Below are positions 19,084-27,711 of a stretch of 63,294 bases of DNA, piece after piece. The position numbers were made by a program, and so were the translations under genes. Under the pieces are notes generated by a model. The model did no database searches and was not told the origin of the DNA. It worked only from the letters and a program-made list of their open reading frames with translations. The stretch is from Tepidibacter sp. (lineage in GTDB: Bacteria; Bacillota; Clostridia; Peptostreptococcales; Peptostreptococcaceae): positions 1 through 63,294 of the forward strand of contig NZ_JAOASI010000038.1 in the NCBI RefSeq assembly GCF_025210165.1, read 5' to 3'. Every line of letters begins with the position of its first letter. Within the stretch, counting starts at the first letter, position 1.

Positions 19084-19218
19084 TAATGAGCTAAAAATAG
19101 TTCATAGATACAAGTCCTAGTTATTTTGCAAAAAATATAGGATTTGTATCTATGATGGTTTAATATAAGTGTTTATAATATTAAAAAGCCATGTAGGTAT
19201 ATACCTATATGGCTTTTT
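19072..19218 (+). promoter_or_regulatory. his attenuator: mutually exclusive RNA hairpins with terminator
   Basis: Segment A (19073-19082, AGGATTTGTA) pairs with B (19109-19118, TACAAGTCCT). B, within the long arm 19102-19119, can instead pair perfectly (one G-U) with C (19138-19155). The 3' part of C with the following bases (19146-19161) can pair imperfectly with E (19185-19200). E also forms the left arm of the terminator 19183-19218 (AGCCAT/ATGGCT plus T run). Expected logic: a ribosome stalled on the His codons leaves A free, A:B forms, C:E acts as antiterminator; a ribosome at the stop codon covers A, B:C forms, the terminator folds. Pairings were read by eye. Confidence 0.75.
19183..19218 (+). 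terminator. Intrinsic terminator of the his attenuator
   Basis: Near-perfect 18-bp palindrome around 19200/19201 (AAAAAGCCAT.../...ATGGCTTTTT) ending in six T, 29 nt upstream of hisZ. Confidence 0.85.
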
Positions 19219-19246
19219 TGTATATTAAGGAAAGGTAGGAGATTTA

Positions 19247-20221
19247 ATGGAATTTTTAAAAATTAAAGATGAAATAGATTATTTAAATAAGAGATATAAG
19301 ATAACAAGAGAAATAGAAGATATGTTTATAGATGATGGATGCATTAATATAGAACCTTCGATTTTTGAAGACTATGATAACTTTATGTTTGTTAACAAGA
19401 GAATAAAAAAAGAATCTATGGTAAAGGTTTTGAATGGAAATTCAAATATATTAATTTTAAGACCAGATATTACAATGAACATAATAAAAAATTTGATTCC
19501 AAGATGGGAAGACGATTTGAAGCTTAAGTTGTTTTATAATTCTACAATTTTTAGAAATAAAGCTGGTTTAAATATTAAGGAATTTAGACAAATGGGAATT
19601 GAATATATAGGAGAATCGTCTATGAAAGCAGATAGAGATTTGATTGGGATAGCTCTAAAGGTTTTAAAAAAATATAACAACAGCTTTATTTTAGAAATTG
19701 GAAACAGCAAGTATGTTGATGAAATATTAAGAGTGATTGATTTAGAAGAAAGTGTTGAAAAAGAATTAAAAAGTCTAATTTATAAAAAAAATAAGATCGA
19801 ACTAATAGATTATGTCGGAAATTTAAATATAAAAAAAGAAATATGCGAGTTGTTATCTAATATTTTAGATTTCCAGGGAAATATAGAAGAAATTATAAAA
19901 AAAGCTGAAAAATTTTATATGAGTGATGAAATGAAAAAATCTATAGAGGATCTTAAAGATTTGAATGAATTTATTAGAGAGTATGGATATTTAAAAAATA
20001 TACATTTTGATTTATCTATGGTTGCAGAGTTAGATTATTACGAAGGGATAGTATTTAAAGGTTATTATGAAAATTCATATAGAGAAATTATAAGTGGAGG
20101 AAGATATGATTCTTTAACAGAGTTATTTGGTGAAAAAGTTTCAGCAATAGGGTTCTCAATAGATATAGATGAATTAATTAAAGTTCTCAATAAGAAAGGT
20201 GATGGAAATTGGATTATATAA
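19247..20221 (+). CDS. hisZ: ATP phosphoribosyltransferase regulatory subunit
   Basis: 324 residues, homologous to the catalytic core of class II histidyl-tRNA synthetase but shorter and without anticodon-binding domain: ILRPDITMNI (motif 2 area), FRQMGIEYIGE and the C-terminal SGGRYDSL (about 285-292). HisZ pairs with a short HisG to form the active, histidine-inhibited ATP phosphoribosyltransferase. It starts the operon and overlaps hisG by 13 nt, in line with that partnership. Confidence 0.9.
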   Translation: MEFLKIKDEIDYLNKRYKITREIEDMFIDDGCINIEPSIFEDYDNFMFVNKRIKKESMVKVLNGNSNILILRPDITMNIIKNLIPRWEDDLKLKLFYNSTIFRNKAGLNIKEFRQMGIEYIGESSMKADRDLIGIALKVLKKYNNSFILEIGNSKYVDEILRVIDLEESVEKELKSLIYKKNKIELIDYVGNLNIKKEICELLSNILDFQGNIEEIIKKAEKFYMSDEMKKSIEDLKDLNEFIREYGYLKNIHFDLSMVAELDYYEGIVFKGYYENSYREIISGGRYDSLTELFGEKVSAIGFSIDIDELIKVLNKKGDGNWII

Positions 20222-20838
20222 CTATAGCTCTTTCAAAAGGAAGAATAGGAAAACAAGCTGATAATGTATTTAAAAAAATAGGGTTAGGGGATTGTATAGA
20301 TTTAGATTCTAGAAAGCTTATTTTTAAAGATGATATAAATAAAATTAATTATATATATGTTAAAGCATCTGATGTGGTTACATATGTAGAAAAAGGAGTT
20401 ACGGATTTAGGAATAGTGGGGAAAGATACAATTTTAGAAAGTGATACAAATGTATATGAAATTTTTGATTTGGGATTTGGTAAATGTAAATTTTCAATAG
20501 CTGGTATAAAAGGAGAAAAGATATATATAAAAGATGATATTTTAAAGGTTGCAACTAAATACCTTGAAATAGCTAAAAAATACTTTAACGAAAGACAGCA
20601 AAAAATCGAGATAATAAAGCTTAATGGTTCTGTAGAATTAGCACCTTTAGTAGGACTTTCTGATGTGATTGTTGATTTAGTTGAAACAGGAAATACTTTA
20701 AAAGCTAATGGACTTGAGGTAATAGAAGATATGTTTAATATAAGTGCAAGGTTAATATCTAATAGAGTAAGTTATAGATTTAAGTTTGATAGAATTCAAA
20801 ATATTATTAAATCATTAAACGAAAATATGGAGGGATAA
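20209..20838 (+). CDS. hisG: ATP phosphoribosyltransferase, short form
   Basis: 209 residues, the short HisG lacking the C-terminal regulatory ACT-like domain. Opens with ITIALSKGRIGK; ASDVVTYVEKGVTDLGIVGKD (periplasmic-binding-like fold) and VDLVETGNTLKANGL bind PRPP. Catalyses ATP + PRPP to phosphoribosyl-ATP, the committed step. The adjacent hisZ supplies the regulatory subunit that short forms require. Confidence 0.93.
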   Translation: MDYITIALSKGRIGKQADNVFKKIGLGDCIDLDSRKLIFKDDINKINYIYVKASDVVTYVEKGVTDLGIVGKDTILESDTNVYEIFDLGFGKCKFSIAGIKGEKIYIKDDILKVATKYLEIAKKYFNERQQKIEIIKLNGSVELAPLVGLSDVIVDLVETGNTLKANGLEVIEDMFNISARLISNRVSYRFKFDRIQNIIKSLNENMEG

Positions 20839-20839
20839 T

Positions 20840-22120
20840 ATGATACGAATAATAGATTCAATAAAAGATAGCGGGTTTTTAAAAAAGCTTTTAGATAGAA
20901 GTCAATTTGAATTTGAAGAAGTAAATAAAGTAGTTGATGAAATTTTATTTAATATTAGAGAAAGAAAAGATGAAGCTTTGAAAGAATATACATTGAAGTT
21001 TGACAAAGTAGAAATAGATAATTTTTTAGTATCTCAAGAAGAAATAGATAATGCATTTAAAAATATAGATGATAATTTGAAAAATGATCTTTTAAGGGCT
21101 AAAGAAAATATTGAAAAATATCACACCAAGCAGTTGAAAGCATCTTATACATTACATGATGGAGAAGATATAATTTTAGGTCAAATTATAAGACCTATAG
21201 AAAAAGTTGGTATATATGTTCCTGGTGGAAGTGCAGCATATCCATCTACTGTTTTAATGAATGCAGTACCTGCAAAAATAGCTGGAGTTAAGGAAATAGT
21301 TATGATAACTCCTCCTAATAAAGAAGGAAAGATAAAAGATTCTGTTCTTGTAGCAGCTTCTATAGCTGGAGTAGATAAGATATACAAGGTAGGAGGAGCA
21401 CAGGGAATAGGGGCACTTACTTTTGGAACAGAAAGTATACCCAAGGTATCTAAGATAGTTGGGCCTGGGAATATATATGTTGCTATGGCTAAAAAGAAAG
21501 TTTCAGGATATGTAGGAATAGACATGATTGCAGGACCTAGTGAAATTTTAATAATTGCAGATGAATATGCAAATCCAAAATATATAGCTGCTGATTTAAT
21601 ATCTCAAGCAGAGCATGATGAAATGGCAGCATCAATACTTGTTACAGATTCACAAAAGCTTGCAAAAAAAGTGGAAGAAGAATTAAAAATACAATTTGAA
21701 ATGCTTCAAAGAAAAGAAATAATAAAAAAATCTCTTGAAAATTATGGATCAATAATAATAACAAGCTCTATGAACGAATCAATAAAAATAGCTAATGAAG
21801 TAGCACCAGAACATTTAGAAATACTTACAAAAAATCCTTTTGACTTATATAAACAAGTGAAAAATGCTGGAGCAATATTTCTTGGAGAATTCTCTCCAGA
21901 ACCACTAGGAGATTATTTTGCAGGGCCAAATCATACGTTGCCTACTAGTTCAACTTCTAAATTTGCATCACCTTTAGGAGTTGAGGATTTTTTAAAGAAA
22001 ACTTCATTAATATATTACAGCAAAGAAGCTTTAATGAAGTCAAAAGATTCTATTATAAGAATTGCAGAGGATGAGGGGTTAACGGCACATGCCAATTCCA
22101 TAAAAGTAAGATTTGAATAG
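20840..22120 (+). CDS. hisD: Histidinol dehydrogenase
   Basis: 426 residues, normal family length. Motifs include GIYVPGGSAAYPS (about 122-134), VGPGNIYVAMAKK, AGPSEILIIAD (about 233-243), SQAEHDEMA with a zinc-ligand His, and GPNHTLPTS. Converts L-histidinol to L-histidine with two NAD, the last pathway step. Starts one nucleotide after hisG, RBS GGAGG. Confidence 0.95.
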   Translation: MIRIIDSIKDSGFLKKLLDRSQFEFEEVNKVVDEILFNIRERKDEALKEYTLKFDKVEIDNFLVSQEEIDNAFKNIDDNLKNDLLRAKENIEKYHTKQLKASYTLHDGEDIILGQIIRPIEKVGIYVPGGSAAYPSTVLMNAVPAKIAGVKEIVMITPPNKEGKIKDSVLVAASIAGVDKIYKVGGAQGIGALTFGTESIPKVSKIVGPGNIYVAMAKKKVSGYVGIDMIAGPSEILIIADEYANPKYIAADLISQAEHDEMAASILVTDSQKLAKKVEEELKIQFEMLQRKEIIKKSLENYGSIIITSSMNESIKIANEVAPEHLEILTKNPFDLYKQVKNAGAIFLGEFSPEPLGDYFAGPNHTLPTSSTSKFASPLGVEDFLKKTSLIYYSKEALMKSKDSIIRIAEDEGLTAHANSIKVRFE

Positions 22121-22131
22121 GGGGTATTAAT

Positions 22132-23184
22132 ATGGAATTAGTAAAAGAAAGTATAAAAAATTTAAAGGAATATAAGACGAATAATAATGAGTTTAAAATA
22201 AAACTTGATGCTAATGAAGGTAAAAATATTTTATTACAAGACATATACAAAGAGGGAATCAAGTTCAATGAAGACTTTAACCTAAATTTTTATCCAGATA
22301 ATGATGCATATCTTTTAAAACAAGAAATAAAGAAATATCTAAATATTAATATTTCAAATATTATAGCTGGAAATGGTTCTAGCGAGATGATAGAACTTGT
22401 GATAAAGAGTTTTGTAGATAAGGGAGAAACTATCTTAAGTCCTATTCCTACATTTAGTATGTACTCAGTATTTAGTCAAATATATTCAGCTCAATTTATA
22501 GGAATTCAAAGTAATGAAGATTTTAGAGTAGATATAGATAAATTGATTGAAAAATCAAATGAACTAAATCCTAAGGTAATATTCATATGTAATCCAAATA
22601 ATCCAACAGGAAACTTAATAATTAAAAACGATATTAAAAAGCTTTTGGAAAATACAAATGGATTAGTAGTTGTAGATGAAGCCTATATGGAATTTGCAGA
22701 TGGATCAATGGTTGATGAAATTTCAAATTATGAGAATTTAATAGTTTTAAGAACATTGTCAAAGGCATTAGGGCTTGCAGGTATAAGGCTTGGATATATG
22801 ATATCTAATCAAAAAATAATAAATATTATAAATAAGGTAAAATCACCTTATAATTTAAACTCTATTTCTCAATATATAGGAGTAAAGGCTCTTGAAAATA
22901 AAGATGAAATTTTCGAGTATATTGAAGCAGTAAAAAAAGAAAGGGAATTTTTATATAAAGAATTAAATGAAATGAAAATAAAAGTTTATAAATCTTATGC
23001 AAACTTTATATTTTTTAAAACAGATATAAAGAACTTATATGAAAAGTTTATAGATTATGGAATACTAATAAGAAAATTTTCTGATGAACTTGAAGGCTAT
23101 TATAGAGTTAGTGTAGGAAATAAAAATGAGAATAGAATGTTTATCAAAATATTAAAGGAGATAATTGAAAATGAGAAAAGCTAA
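22132..23184 (+). CDS. hisC: Histidinol-phosphate aminotransferase
   Basis: 350 residues. Class I/II aminotransferase with [17 protein letters not shown] (about 161-169), VVDEAYMEF and the PLP lysine in [16 protein letters not shown] (about 207-222), all HisC-type. Transfers an amino group from glutamate to imidazole-acetol phosphate. RBS GGGGGT before the ATG; overlaps hisB. Confidence 0.92.
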   Translation: MELVKESIKNLKEYKTNNNEFKIKLDANEGKNILLQDIYKEGIKFNEDFNLNFYPDNDAYLLKQEIKKYLNINISNIIAGNGSSEMIELVIKSFVDKGETILSPIPTFSMYSVFSQIYSAQFIGIQSNEDFRVDIDKLIEKSNELNPKVIFICNPNNPTGNLIIKNDIKKLLENTNGLVVVDEAYMEFADGSMVDEISNYENLIVLRTLSKALGLAGIRLGYMISNQKIINIINKVKSPYNLNSISQYIGVKALENKDEIFEYIEAVKKEREFLYKELNEMKIKVYKSYANFIFFKTDIKNLYEKFIDYGILIRKFSDELEGYYRVSVGNKNENRMFIKILKEIIENEKS

Positions 23185-23749
23185 AGTACAAAGAAAAACT
23201 CTTGAAACTGAAGTTTTAGTAGAAATAGATTTAGATGGAAGTGGAAAAAGTGAAATTGATACAGGTATAGGCTTTTTAGATCATATGCTTACTTTGATGG
23301 CTTTTCATGGCAGTTTTGATTTGAAAGTAAAAAGCATAGGAGATACATATGTAGACGATCACCACACAGTAGAGGATATAGGGATAACATTAGGAGAAGC
23401 TTTTATTAAGGCTTTAGGTAATAAAAAAGGAATAAAAAGATATTCAAATCTTTATATTCCAATGGACGAAAGCTTGTGTCGAATAGCTTTAGATATAAGT
23501 AACCGACCTTATTTAGTATTTGATATTGATTTTAAAAGAGAAAAACTGGGCAGTATGGATACTCAGAACTTTAAAGAATTTTTTAAGGCTTTTGTAAATG
23601 AAGCTAAAGTAACGCTTCATATAGATGTTTTATATGGAGAAAATGACCATCATAAGATAGAAGCAGTATTTAAGGCATTTTCAAGAGCATTAAATGAAGG
23701 GGTGCAAATACTTTCAGATAAAGTATCATCATCAAAGGGGGTTTTATAG
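23171..23749 (+). CDS. hisB: Imidazoleglycerol-phosphate dehydratase
   Basis: 192 residues from the ATG (an upstream TTG at 23165 sits too near the AAGGAG site). Monofunctional dehydratase with [18 protein letters not shown] (about 66-76) and [13 protein letters not shown], the two His-rich manganese-binding motifs. Overlaps hisC by 14 nt. No phosphatase domain; that activity is supplied by the PHP protein at the operon end. Confidence 0.94.
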   Translation: MRKAKVQRKTLETEVLVEIDLDGSGKSEIDTGIGFLDHMLTLMAFHGSFDLKVKSIGDTYVDDHHTVEDIGITLGEAFIKALGNKKGIKRYSNLYIPMDESLCRIALDISNRPYLVFDIDFKREKLGSMDTQNFKEFFKAFVNEAKVTLHIDVLYGENDHHKIEAVFKAFSRALNEGVQILSDKVSSSKGVL

Positions 23750-24352
23750 TTGAATATAATAATTGATTATGGACTTGGAAATTTAGAGTCTGTATCTAGA
23801 GCATTTGAAATGGTAGGAGTAGAAACAAAAATTTCAAATGATATAAATGAAATAAATAATGCTAACTCAATTATTTTGCATGGAGTTGGAGCATTTAGAG
23901 ATGCTATAAATTCACTTAAGGATATGAAGTTAATACCAGTAATAAAAGAACATGTAAATAAAGGAAAGTTTTTAATAGGGATATGCTTAGGAATGCAGCT
24001 TCTTTATGAAAAAAGCTATGAAAATGGAGAATATGAGGGTCTAGGTCTTATAAAAGGAAATATAGAAAAACTGGATATAGATTTAAAAGTTCCTCATATG
24101 GGTTGGAATAATATTAAGTTTAATAAAAAAGATGAAATATTGAAATATATAAATGAAGATGATTATGTGTATTTTGTACATTCTTATTATGCGAATTCTT
24201 CAAATGAAGAACTTGTGGTGTATACAGACTATGAAAAAACTATTCCTTCTATCGTCAGAAAAAATAATATTTATGGTATTCAATTTCATCCAGAAAAAAG
24301 CTCTAAAGTGGGGGCTAATATACTAAAAGCATATGGGGAGATGATAAAATGA
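23750..24352 (+). CDS. hisH: Imidazole glycerol phosphate synthase, glutaminase subunit
   Basis: 200 residues with TTG start directly after the hisB stop, RBS AAAGGGGG. Class I glutamine amidotransferase: DYGLGNLESV, GICLGMQLLYE with the nucleophilic Cys (about 78), and FHPEKS with the catalytic His/Glu (about 180-183). Supplies ammonia to HisF. Its 3' end overlaps hisA. Confidence 0.95.
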   Translation: MNIIIDYGLGNLESVSRAFEMVGVETKISNDINEINNANSIILHGVGAFRDAINSLKDMKLIPVIKEHVNKGKFLIGICLGMQLLYEKSYENGEYEGLGLIKGNIEKLDIDLKVPHMGWNNIKFNKKDEILKYINEDDYVYFVHSYYANSSNEELVVYTDYEKTIPSIVRKNNIYGIQFHPEKSSKVGANILKAYGEMIK

Positions 24353-25068
24353 TAATTTTTCCAGCAATAGATATAAAGGATAATAAATGTGTAAGACTAT
24401 TTCAAGGAGATTTTAATAAAATTAATATATATTCTAATGATCCATTTGATATGGCAGTTAAGTGGAAAAGTGAGGGAGCTTCATTTTTACATTTAGTCGA
24501 TTTAGATGGTGCTAGAAATGAAGAAGTTATTAACAAAAAGTCTATAGAAAAAATATCTAAAAATATAGGAATACCAGTACAAATAGGTGGAGGAGTAAGA
24601 AGTGAAGAAAAGGTTAAAAACTTAATTGACATTGGAGTAGAAAGGGTAATAGTTGGAACTATTGCAGTTGAAAATAAAGAACTTCTGAAAAAATTAGTTT
24701 CTAAGTATAAAGAAAAAATAGTAGTTTCTATAGATGCTAAAAATGGTAAAGTAGCTCTTAGAGGATGGGAAGTAGTAAGTGATGTAGATTCTATAGATTT
24801 ATGTAAAGAACTCGAAGAAATAGGTGTGAAAACAATAGTATATACTGATATATCTAAAGATGGAATGCTTGAAGGTCCTAATTTTGAAATATATAAATTA
24901 TTATCTGAAAGAACATCTTTGAATATAATAGCTTCTGGAGGTATAAGTTCAATTGATGACATAAAAAAACTTAAGAATATGAATATATATGGAGTTATAA
25001 CAGGAAAAGCTCTTTATGATAATAAAATGGAATTTAAGGAGGCATTAAAATGCTCACAAGAAGAATAA
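24349..25068 (+). CDS. hisA: Phosphoribosylformimino-AICAR phosphate isomerase
   Basis: 239 residues, (beta/alpha)8 barrel. N-terminal [18 protein letters not shown] with catalytic Asp8, VQIGGGVRS, and the C-terminal half with [12 protein letters not shown] (about 165-176, catalytic Asp) and IASGGISS. Isomerises ProFAR to PRFAR. ATGA overlap with hisH; overlaps hisF by 19 nt. Confidence 0.95.
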   Translation: MIIFPAIDIKDNKCVRLFQGDFNKINIYSNDPFDMAVKWKSEGASFLHLVDLDGARNEEVINKKSIEKISKNIGIPVQIGGGVRSEEKVKNLIDIGVERVIVGTIAVENKELLKKLVSKYKEKIVVSIDAKNGKVALRGWEVVSDVDSIDLCKELEEIGVKTIVYTDISKDGMLEGPNFEIYKLLSERTSLNIIASGGISSIDDIKKLKNMNIYGVITGKALYDNKMEFKEALKCSQEE

Positions 25069-25808
25069 TACCTTGCTTAGATGTAAGAAATGGAAGAGTG
25101 GTTAAAGGAAAAAAATTTAAAAATATAATAGATGTAGATAGTCCGGAAATTCTAGGTAAATACTATAGTGCTTGTGGAGCTGATGAGCTTGTATTTTATG
25201 ATATAACAGCATCCAATGAAGAAAGAAAAACATCTCTAGAATTTGTATCAAAGGTTGCTAAGAATATAAATATTCCATTTTGTGTAGGTGGAGGAGTATC
25301 TTCAATTAATGATTTTACAGATATTTTAAGAAGAGGAGCAGATAAAGTATCTATTAATTCTTCTGCTGTTAAAAATCCAGCTTTAATCAAAGAGGCCTCT
25401 TTAAAGTTTGGTGCACAATGCGTTGTTTTATCTATGGATGTTAAGAAAAATGAAAAAGGTTCTTGGAGTGTATATATAAAGGGTGGAAGAGAAAAGACAG
25501 ATTTAGATGCAATAAAATGGGCTGTAAAAGGAGTCGAACTTGGAGTAGGAGAAATAGTTGTAAATAGTATAGATGAAGACGGGATGAAAAATGGATATGA
25601 TATTGAGCTTTTAAAAAAAATTACTAGTGTAGTAAACGTACCTGTAATTGCATCAGGAGGAGCAGGTAGTATGAAGGACTTTTATGATGCTGTAGAATAT
25701 GCAAATATTGATGGAATATTAGCAGCTTCTGTATTTCACTTTGGAGAAATTAAAATAAAAGACCTTAAGAAATACTTAAAGGATGAAGGGGTAGAAATTA
25801 GAATTTAG
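25050..25808 (+). CDS. hisF: Imidazole glycerol phosphate synthase, cyclase subunit
   Basis: 252 residues. Opens with [17 protein letters not shown]; contains [10 protein letters not shown], catalytic Asp in [13 protein letters not shown] (about 171-183) and IASGGAGSM. Forms the HisH-HisF complex producing imidazole glycerol phosphate and AICAR. RBS AAGGAGG lies inside hisA, so the pair is translationally coupled. Confidence 0.96.
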   Translation: MLTRRIIPCLDVRNGRVVKGKKFKNIIDVDSPEILGKYYSACGADELVFYDITASNEERKTSLEFVSKVAKNINIPFCVGGGVSSINDFTDILRRGADKVSINSSAVKNPALIKEASLKFGAQCVVLSMDVKKNEKGSWSVYIKGGREKTDLDAIKWAVKGVELGVGEIVVNSIDEDGMKNGYDIELLKKITSVVNVPVIASGGAGSMKDFYDAVEYANIDGILAASVFHFGEIKIKDLKKYLKDEGVEIRI

Positions 25809-25819
25809 GAGGGATACTT

Positions 25820-26440
25820 ATGAATATTGATAATTTAGTAAAAGAAATAAAATTTGATGAAAAAGGATTAGTTCCCGTAGTAGTGCAAGATGTAAATACT
25901 AATAAGGTCTTAATGCTTGCCTATATGAATGAGGAATCTATTAGAAAAACTTTAAATGAAAAAGTTGGTTGCTATTATAGTAGAAGCAGACAAAAACTTT
26001 GGAAAAAAGGAGAGACATCAGGAAACATACAAAAACTAAAAGGATTTTATTATGATTGTGATAAGGATACTATTCTTATTTGTGTAGAACAAATAGGAGT
26101 AGCATGTCATACTGGGAGTTATACATGCTTTTTTAATGAAGTTATGAAAGATGAAAGTGAAGATGATATTTTAGAAAATTTATATTTGCTTATAAAAGAA
26201 AGAAAAAGTAATCCTAAGGAAGGCTCTTATACTAATTATTTATTTGAAAAAGGATTAGATAAAATATTGAAAAAGGTCGGAGAAGAAGCTAGTGAAGTTA
26301 TAATAGGGGCTAAGAATAAAAATAAGGAAGAATTAGTTTCTGAATTAAGTGATTTGATATACCATATGTTAGTGCTTATGGTAAATGAACAAGTTACTAT
26401 TCAGGATATAAAAAATGAACTTGAAAAGAGAAAAAAGTGA
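25820..26440 (+). CDS. hisIE: Bifunctional phosphoribosyl-AMP cyclohydrolase / phosphoribosyl-ATP pyrophosphatase
   Basis: 206 residues, a fusion. HisI domain about 1-110: YMNEESIRKTL, YYSRSRQKLWKKGETSGN, YDCDKDT and GVACHTGSYTCF with zinc Cys residues. HisE domain about 115-206: GSYTNYLFEKGLDKILKKVGEEASEV with acidic MazG-like residues. It carries out steps 2 and 3 of the pathway. RBS AGGAGGG; the TGA stop overlaps the next start. Confidence 0.95.
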   Translation: MNIDNLVKEIKFDEKGLVPVVVQDVNTNKVLMLAYMNEESIRKTLNEKVGCYYSRSRQKLWKKGETSGNIQKLKGFYYDCDKDTILICVEQIGVACHTGSYTCFFNEVMKDESEDDILENLYLLIKERKSNPKEGSYTNYLFEKGLDKILKKVGEEASEVIIGAKNKNKEELVSELSDLIYHMLVLMVNEQVTIQDIKNELEKRKK

Positions 26441-27243
26441 TGAAATTTATAATAGATAGCCATATTCATACAGATTATTCACCTGATTGTAAAGCTAAAA
26501 TGGAGGATATTGTTATAAAAGCTATTGAGTTAGGTTTAAAGAAAATTATCTTCACAGACCATGTGGATTACGATAGCCCCGATGAACTTTTTAGGGAAGA
26601 AATTAATTATATTGAATATATGAAAGAAATTAAATATTTAAGAGATAAATATAAAGAAATTGAAATTTTAATGGGTGTAGAAATAGGATATCAACCTCAT
26701 TTAAATAATAAGTTAGATAAATTTATAAAATCGTATCCTTTTGATTTTGTGATATGCTCTATGCATTCATGTGAAGGACTAGATTTATATAATGGTGACT
26801 TTTTTAAAGGAAAAACTCAGATACAGAGTTATATGAGATATTTTGAAAATATAAAGAACTGTGTAGAAACTTACGATAATTATGATATTTATGGACATTT
26901 AGATTATATAGTTAGATATGGAAATTTCGATAATAAAGAGTTAAAATATAAAGATTTTGGAGAAATTATAGATGAAATTTTGGCTTTGATTATTAAAAAA
27001 GGAAAAGGTATTGAAGTCAATACCGCAGGCTTTAGATATAATCTAAACGCAACACATCCTAAGATAGATATAGTAAGAAGGTATATTGAAATGGGAGGTA
27101 AGGTTATAACTATAGGGTCGGATGCACATAAAGCTGATGATATATGCAAAGATTTTGATAAAACAGAAAGAATACTTAAGAGTATAGGAGTAAAGAAAAT
27201 TACACAATTTAAAAATAGAATACCAAGTTTTATTGAAATATAA
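26440..27243 (+). CDS. hisJ: PHP-family histidinol-phosphatase
   Basis: 267 residues. PHP metal-binding motifs: DSHIHTDYSP (about 4-13), FTDHVDY, MGVEIGY, CSMHSCEG and a C-terminal ITIGSDAHKADD (about 223-234). Such HisK/HisJ-type enzymes dephosphorylate histidinol phosphate in Firmicutes, replacing the HisB phosphatase domain missing here. ATG shares an A with the hisIE stop. Last gene of the operon, followed by a terminator, so the pathway is complete within 19247-27243. Confidence 0.9.
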   Translation: MKFIIDSHIHTDYSPDCKAKMEDIVIKAIELGLKKIIFTDHVDYDSPDELFREEINYIEYMKEIKYLRDKYKEIEILMGVEIGYQPHLNNKLDKFIKSYPFDFVICSMHSCEGLDLYNGDFFKGKTQIQSYMRYFENIKNCVETYDNYDIYGHLDYIVRYGNFDNKELKYKDFGEIIDEILALIIKKGKGIEVNTAGFRYNLNATHPKIDIVRRYIEMGGKVITIGSDAHKADDICKDFDKTERILKSIGVKKITQFKNRIPSFIEI

Positions 27244-27301
27244 AATAGAAGAAGTGTATTAATATTTTTTTAACTTATGATACGGAATAATTAAATTAAA
27301 G

Positions 27302-27331
27302 TCTGTTAACTAAATGTTAGCAGATTTTTTT
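27302..27331 (+). terminator. Terminator of the his operon
   Basis: Nine-bp stem TCTGTTAAC/GTTAGCAGA (27302-27310 with 27316-27324, one G-U), 5-nt loop, seven T. Confidence 0.85.
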
Positions 27332-27406
27332 GATTAAAAAAAATTATAATTAAAAACGGTATTATAGAAAAAATTTATAATAGATTGGAAAAGTATAAAA
27401 ATAAAT

Positions 27407-27426
27407 GCATATATGGTAAAATATGC
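27407..27426. promoter_or_regulatory. Inverted repeat in the promoter region of the SAO-like operon
   Basis: GCATAT and ATATGC flank ATGGTAAA, 31 nt upstream of the first gene; TGGTAAAAT within it resembles an extended -10 box. It could be an operator overlapping the promoter, but the arms are only 6 bp and AT-rich. No regulator gene is adjacent. Confidence 0.3.
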
Positions 27427-27456
27427 AGTGAATTAAATGTGAAAAGGAGGAGAAAA

Positions 27457-27711
27457 ATGTCCGTTTTTGTAGAATTCATAAATGCGTGTGCATGATGTAA
27501 TAAGTATGAAGGCTTTGTTAAAGCTTTGAGTGATAAGTTTGAAAATGTAAAAGTAAAAGTATATAACGTAGGAAAAGACTTTGACTATATTAAAAAATAC
27601 GGAATGATTACAAAGAGTACAGTTATTATTAATGAAAAAGTTAGGATAAATGACTTATCAGAAAAAAATATTTTAAATGCAGTAAAAGAGGAAGTGGAAA
27701 AGCTTAAATGA
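27457..27711 (+). CDS. saoT: Thioredoxin-like selenoprotein SaoT (in-frame UGA at codon 13)
   Basis: 84 residues if TGA at 27493-27495 is read as selenocysteine. Start ATG has the site AAAGGAGGAG. The redox motif is Cys11-Ala-Sec13-Cys14, placed after beta-strand VFVEFIN as in small thioredoxin-fold proteins (MTH895/redox-active disulfide protein 2 type); downstream MITKSTVIINEKV gives the strand after the usual cis-Pro region. Skipping the TGA leaves only a 61-residue fragment without any redox site. A SECIS-like hairpin follows at 27509. It overlaps the SaoE permease start (ATGA). The name follows my memory of the NCBI SAO families; the role as redox or metal carrier to SaoE is inference. 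Confidence 0.85.
27509..27527 (+). promoter_or_regulatory. SECIS-like hairpin of saoT
   Basis: Eight-bp stem AAGGCTTT/AAAGCTTT (one G-U) with loop GTT; the loop G is 22 nt after the UGA, within the spacing expected for bacterial SECIS elements recognised by SelB. Not folded by computation. Confidence 0.7.

Noticed and set aside
18908-19246. T-box leader (tRNA-His) for the his operon
   Set aside because: No T-box consensus (AGGGTGGNACCGCG type) was found; the region instead contains a leader peptide and competing stems.
24402-24962. 186-codon minus-strand ORF inside hisA
   Set aside because: It lies antisense to hisA, has no matching family or ribosome site, and results from codon bias.
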